A DNA stretch of 17,574 bases from JANXZO01 sp964355115. GTDB lineage: Bacteria; Bacteroidota; Bacteroidia; Bacteroidales; FEN-979. Shown here piece by piece: positions 15,415 through 17,574 of the stretch. The position numbers were made by a program, and so were the translations under genes. The first letter of the stretch is position 1. Every line of letters begins with the position of its first letter. Below the pieces are notes generated by a model that ran no database searches, was not told the origin of the DNA, and saw only the letters and a list, made by a program, of their open reading frames with translations. The stretch covers positions 1-17,574 of the forward strand of contig CAYHCQ010000073.1 in NCBI GenBank assembly GCA_964355115.1, given 5' to 3'.

Positions 15415-15521
15415 ATTGATTTATTTACTGTGATTTCATTTGACGATAAACCGGGCCGGAAGTTACATTCAGGGTGGAGGTGTTGGGCGGGAACTGGACC
15501 CTTTTAAGCCAGTTTAGTGCA

Positions 15522-17219
15522 TTACCGGGTGATGGTTTTTTCCTGCATAAGGGTCTTAAAAAAGAAAAACCCGGAATCGTCACCGAGTATCGAATGGTAG
15601 TACTGTTTTTTCCCCGGCTCGATGTGCATGAGGATGAAGTTTCTGCTGAACATGTTTTCGCACACGATGCCGTAGCCCTGACGGCTGAGGAAAGTGCGGT
15701 CGAGGAAGACGACATCCACTTCGCGTTCCGAAAGATTGTGCAGGGCGAATCCGGCCTTGTCAGTCGATGAGCCGTCGCCCGTGTGAAGCACCGAGCATCC
15801 GTCTGGTTCGAACAGGTAGCCGAGGTTTTCGACTCCCTCGTGTACGTCGCGCTGCTTCCCGGTTGCCGGATCGCTCTCCATCCACGACCCGTGCCTGAAC
15901 CGCATTGCGCGGATGGAGACTCCCTTCATGGTGAAAGTCGTATCGGGATGTGCAAAGGAATTGACCGGTACGATGCGGCCCGAGATGGCTGAGTACCCGT
16001 CTGCACGCTTCAGCTTTTCAGCCGCCTGGGCCGGGCAGACCAGTATGGATTCGCCGTGATTTTGAAGGAAAGCGATCGTCATCGGCGCGTTGAAGTGGTC
16101 AGCATGGCAGTGAGTCACAAGCACCAGGTCAATCTCTCCGAAGGGCTCCTTTCCGCGTATCATCAGGTCTGTCAGGGAATCGCCCGGCTGCTCGCACCAG
16201 TTCCCGGAGATTCCGCCGAAAAGGGCGTCGACAAGGATCTTTCTGGTCCCGGTTTCGCAAAGGAAGCCTTCGTTACCGAGGTAGGTAATGGTGCAGATCG
16301 CGCGGGGTGCGCCAGGGATGTTCTTTTGCAGGTCTTCGAATACCCCGGCAGGAATGCTGAAGATGTCTTCGGATCCTTTCTGGTTGCTTGTAAAGAAAAA
16401 GGTATTCCCGTCGGGGGAGAAGGCTGATCCGTATTCCGATCCCGCGGAGTTGATTCTGCTTCCCAGGTTTACCGGTTCCGACCATTTTCCGTCCTGATCC
16501 TTCCAGGTTGCATAGAGATCAGCTCCGCCAAATCCTCCAGGTCTTTCCGACGAGAAAACGATCATCTTTTCATCCTGAGTGACGAAGGCATCAAATTCAC
16601 GGAAAGGGGTATTGACGGGTTCGGGTAGTTTCACGGCGGGGGTGTAATGTCCGTCGCGGAATTCGGAGCAGTATATATCATTGGTTCCCTGACCGCCGCG
16701 CTGGGAGTTGAAGTACAGATTCCCACCGGCCGTCACCACAGGAAAAAAATCCTCGGAAGCAGAAACCGCCTCCGGTGCAAACAACCTGGGTTCAGACCAT
16801 CCATCGACGGTTCTGTCCGTGATCCAGAAATCGTGGTCAGCTTTCTCCTCCTCTCCAGCCTTGTGAGGTCGCGTAGAACAAAACAACAGTGATCGATCCC
16901 CCGGGGGAATGAATATGTCGATGTCGCTCCATGTACCGCTGAAGCTGACCGACTCGGGCAATCCCCATCCGTTCCCGTTGAAGATTGAAACCATGATCTG
17001 CGGCTTCTTGCCGGGCATTCCACGGCGCGTAAAATAAAACTCCCTCCCGTCCTTCAAGAACGCGGAATTCAGCTCTCCGTAATCCGGTGTGGAGATTACC
17101 CCCTGAGCGAAGATCTCGCTGCGGGGAACAACCGGTTTGAGCCCGTCGCCTGACAGGGAGGATAACAGGACCGCCAGTCCCGGGAGCAGCGAGAGAATGA
17201 TGATTCTGGGCTTCATCAT
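15522..17219 (-). CDS. PD40 beta-propeller fused to a metallo-beta-lactamase-fold hydrolase, exported
   Basis: The product has 565 residues from the first of two adjacent ATGs (17219/17216), giving a signal or membrane anchor MMKPRIIILSLLPGLAVLLSS. Residues about 45-290 contain WD40-like PD40 propeller repeats: repeated 'F.DGREFYFTRRG', 'GDRSLLFCSTRP', 'GGNLYFNSQRGGQGTNDIY', 'DEKMIVFSSERPGGFGGADLY' and 'DGNTFFFTSNQKGSEDIF'. Residues about 308-565 are an MBL-fold domain of UlaG-like type: ITYLGNEGF start, THCHADHF with H370, H372, D374 and H375, H443, D482 in HTGDG, and H532 in LMHIEPGKK. Metal ligands appear complete, so a zinc- or manganese-dependent hydrolase is likely; substrate unknown. 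Joining a propeller to such a domain is uncommon, and the propeller may present or bind the substrate. It sits just downstream of a second, partial MBL-like gene on the same strand. Confidence 0.88.
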   Translation of the reverse strand: MMKPRIIILSLLPGLAVLLSSLSGDGLKPVVPRSEIFAQGVISTPDYGELNSAFLKDGREFYFTRRGMPGKKPQIMVSIFNGNGWGLPESVSFSGTWSDIDIFIPPGDRSLLFCSTRPHKAGEEEKADHDFWITDRTVDGWSEPRLFAPEAVSASEDFFPVVTAGGNLYFNSQRGGQGTNDIYCSEFRDGHYTPAVKLPEPVNTPFREFDAFVTQDEKMIVFSSERPGGFGGADLYATWKDQDGKWSEPVNLGSRINSAGSEYGSAFSPDGNTFFFTSNQKGSEDIFSIPAGVFEDLQKNIPGAPRAICTITYLGNEGFLCETGTRKILVDALFGGISGNWCEQPGDSLTDLMIRGKEPFGEIDLVLVTHCHADHFNAPMTIAFLQNHGESILVCPAQAAEKLKRADGYSAISGRIVPVNSFAHPDTTFTMKGVSIRAMRFRHGSWMESDPATGKQRDVHEGVENLGYLFEPDGCSVLHTGDGSSTDKAGFALHNLSEREVDVVFLDRTFLSRQGYGIVCENMFSRNFILMHIEPGKKQYYHSILGDDSGFFFFKTLMQEKTITR

Positions 17220-17330
17220 GATATTTTTTGGAGTTTGAAGATTGATCGTTGTCCCCGTCCAGGGCGTTGGCAATCACCAGGATCCGGCCTGTGCAGCAAT
17301 GGAGAGGATAGTTTTCATGACGGCAGCGAT

Positions 17331-17574
17331 TTATTGAACTATTTTGGTTGAATTATACACGAACCGGTCGCCCGGGTAAGTCCCGAAGGCGGTTGGCTGA
17401 CTGGCGAATGTTTTGACGATATCGCTGGAATAGTTTGAGCACGCCTGGTTGTCGCCATGCTCATGGCTTGCAAATACGATCATCTTTTTGCCTTTCAGTT
17501 CAGAGGGATTGATGCGGCCGTTCAACAAAGAGGGTGTGGAGGGAGGATCTGCGGGCTGGAAGTAGTCGAATACC
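17331..17574 (-). CDS. C-terminal end of a second MBL-fold-like protein, shortened; runs off the window
   Basis: The frame is open from the window edge to the TAA at 17331 (about 80 residues visible); the N-terminus lies outside. The visible part reads VFDYFQPADPPS, LLNGRINPSELKGKKMIVFASHEHGDN and then about 40 residues to the stop. This lines up with the start of UlaG-type MBL domains (strand, 'D', spacer, then 'SHxHxDH'), and with VDALF...DLVLVTHCHADHF in the neighbour. Two oddities: the last histidine of HxHxDH is replaced by N, and the chain stops about 40 residues after the motif, where an intact domain needs well over 100 more. It may be a truncated or decayed copy, or an unusual family; I could not find a continuation in the other minus-strand frames. 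The 111 bp to the next gene hold no recognised site. Confidence 0.6.
   Translation of the reverse strand, partial: VFDYFQPADPPSTPSLLNGRINPSELKGKKMIVFASHEHGDNQACSNYSSDIVKTFASQPTAFGTYPGDRFVYNSTKIVQ

Noticed and set aside
15492..15514. Hairpin AACTGG...CCAGTT just after the MBL gene stop, as a terminator
   Set aside because: A 6-bp stem with an 11-base loop and no following T-run is too weak to call.
15425..15530. Minus-strand frame continuing past the MBL gene stop (ending ...VYRQMKSQ), as if a frameshift had cut the C-terminus
   Set aside because: The called C-terminus already contains all expected metal ligands and ends naturally; the extra 30 or so residues show no recognisable motif.
17274..17318. 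Small minus-strand frame MKTILSIAAQAGSW in the gap before the MBL fusion gene
   Set aside because: Fourteen residues, no promoter or coding evidence; it could be chance. No neighbouring frame gives a convincing continuation.

Overview
The window looks like a chromosomal segment of a Bacteroidota (Bacteroidales-like) bacterium of medium GC content. Evidence: six sites fit the Bacteroidota -7 promoter element TAnnTTTG, four of them exactly TACCTTTG. Shine-Dalgarno sequences are scarce, and the gene content (UMF1-family MFS protein, YkuD_2 transpeptidase, M13 lipoprotein peptidase, hybrid histidine kinases, PD40 propellers) is common in that phylum. No rRNA, tRNA, CRISPR array, insertion sequence or phage gene was seen. 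Coding density is high: no gap between genes exceeds about 140 bp, so there is no long empty stretch.

Layout. Positions 1-233 hold the C-terminal end of a flavin/[2Fe-2S] electron-transfer subunit (hydrogenase-gamma or PyrK-like). Convergent to it, on the minus strand, is a probable operon read as NMT1/SsuA-like solute-binding lipoprotein (4567-3590), membrane hybrid histidine kinase (3593-1605, ATGA overlap), then UMF1 MFS transporter (1577-243, 27 bp gap). A YciI-like protein (4947-4636) precedes it with its own promoter. From 5082 to 8555 there is a cell-wall block: a small membrane protein translationally coupled to a YcbB-type L,D-transpeptidase, a convergent NlpC/P60 endopeptidase, and a YkuD_2-type L,D-transpeptidase. 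A 7-bp tandem repeat (8584-8632) follows, then a soluble PAS hybrid histidine kinase (8690-10240) whose end overlaps tail-to-tail with an MsbA-like ABC exporter (11984-10218). Divergent from the exporter is an M13 (neprilysin-like) lipoprotein metallopeptidase (12082-14124).

The right end, all on the minus strand, is the least familiar. It holds a secreted protein made of three copies of an unrecognised roughly 100-residue unit with CxxC...C cysteines (15382-14183), a beta-propeller/metallo-beta-lactamase-fold fusion protein (17219-15522), and the end of a second, apparently shortened MBL-like protein running off the window.

How the genes may work together. The most system-like unit is the SBP/kinase/transporter operon: there is no ABC permease or ATPase, so the binding protein may be a sensory co-receptor rather than an importer part. 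The second is the peptidoglycan block, where a two-TM protein is coupled to a transpeptidase. Both readings are inferences from gene order. No unmistakably new system was found; the three-repeat cysteine protein is the most novel single protein.
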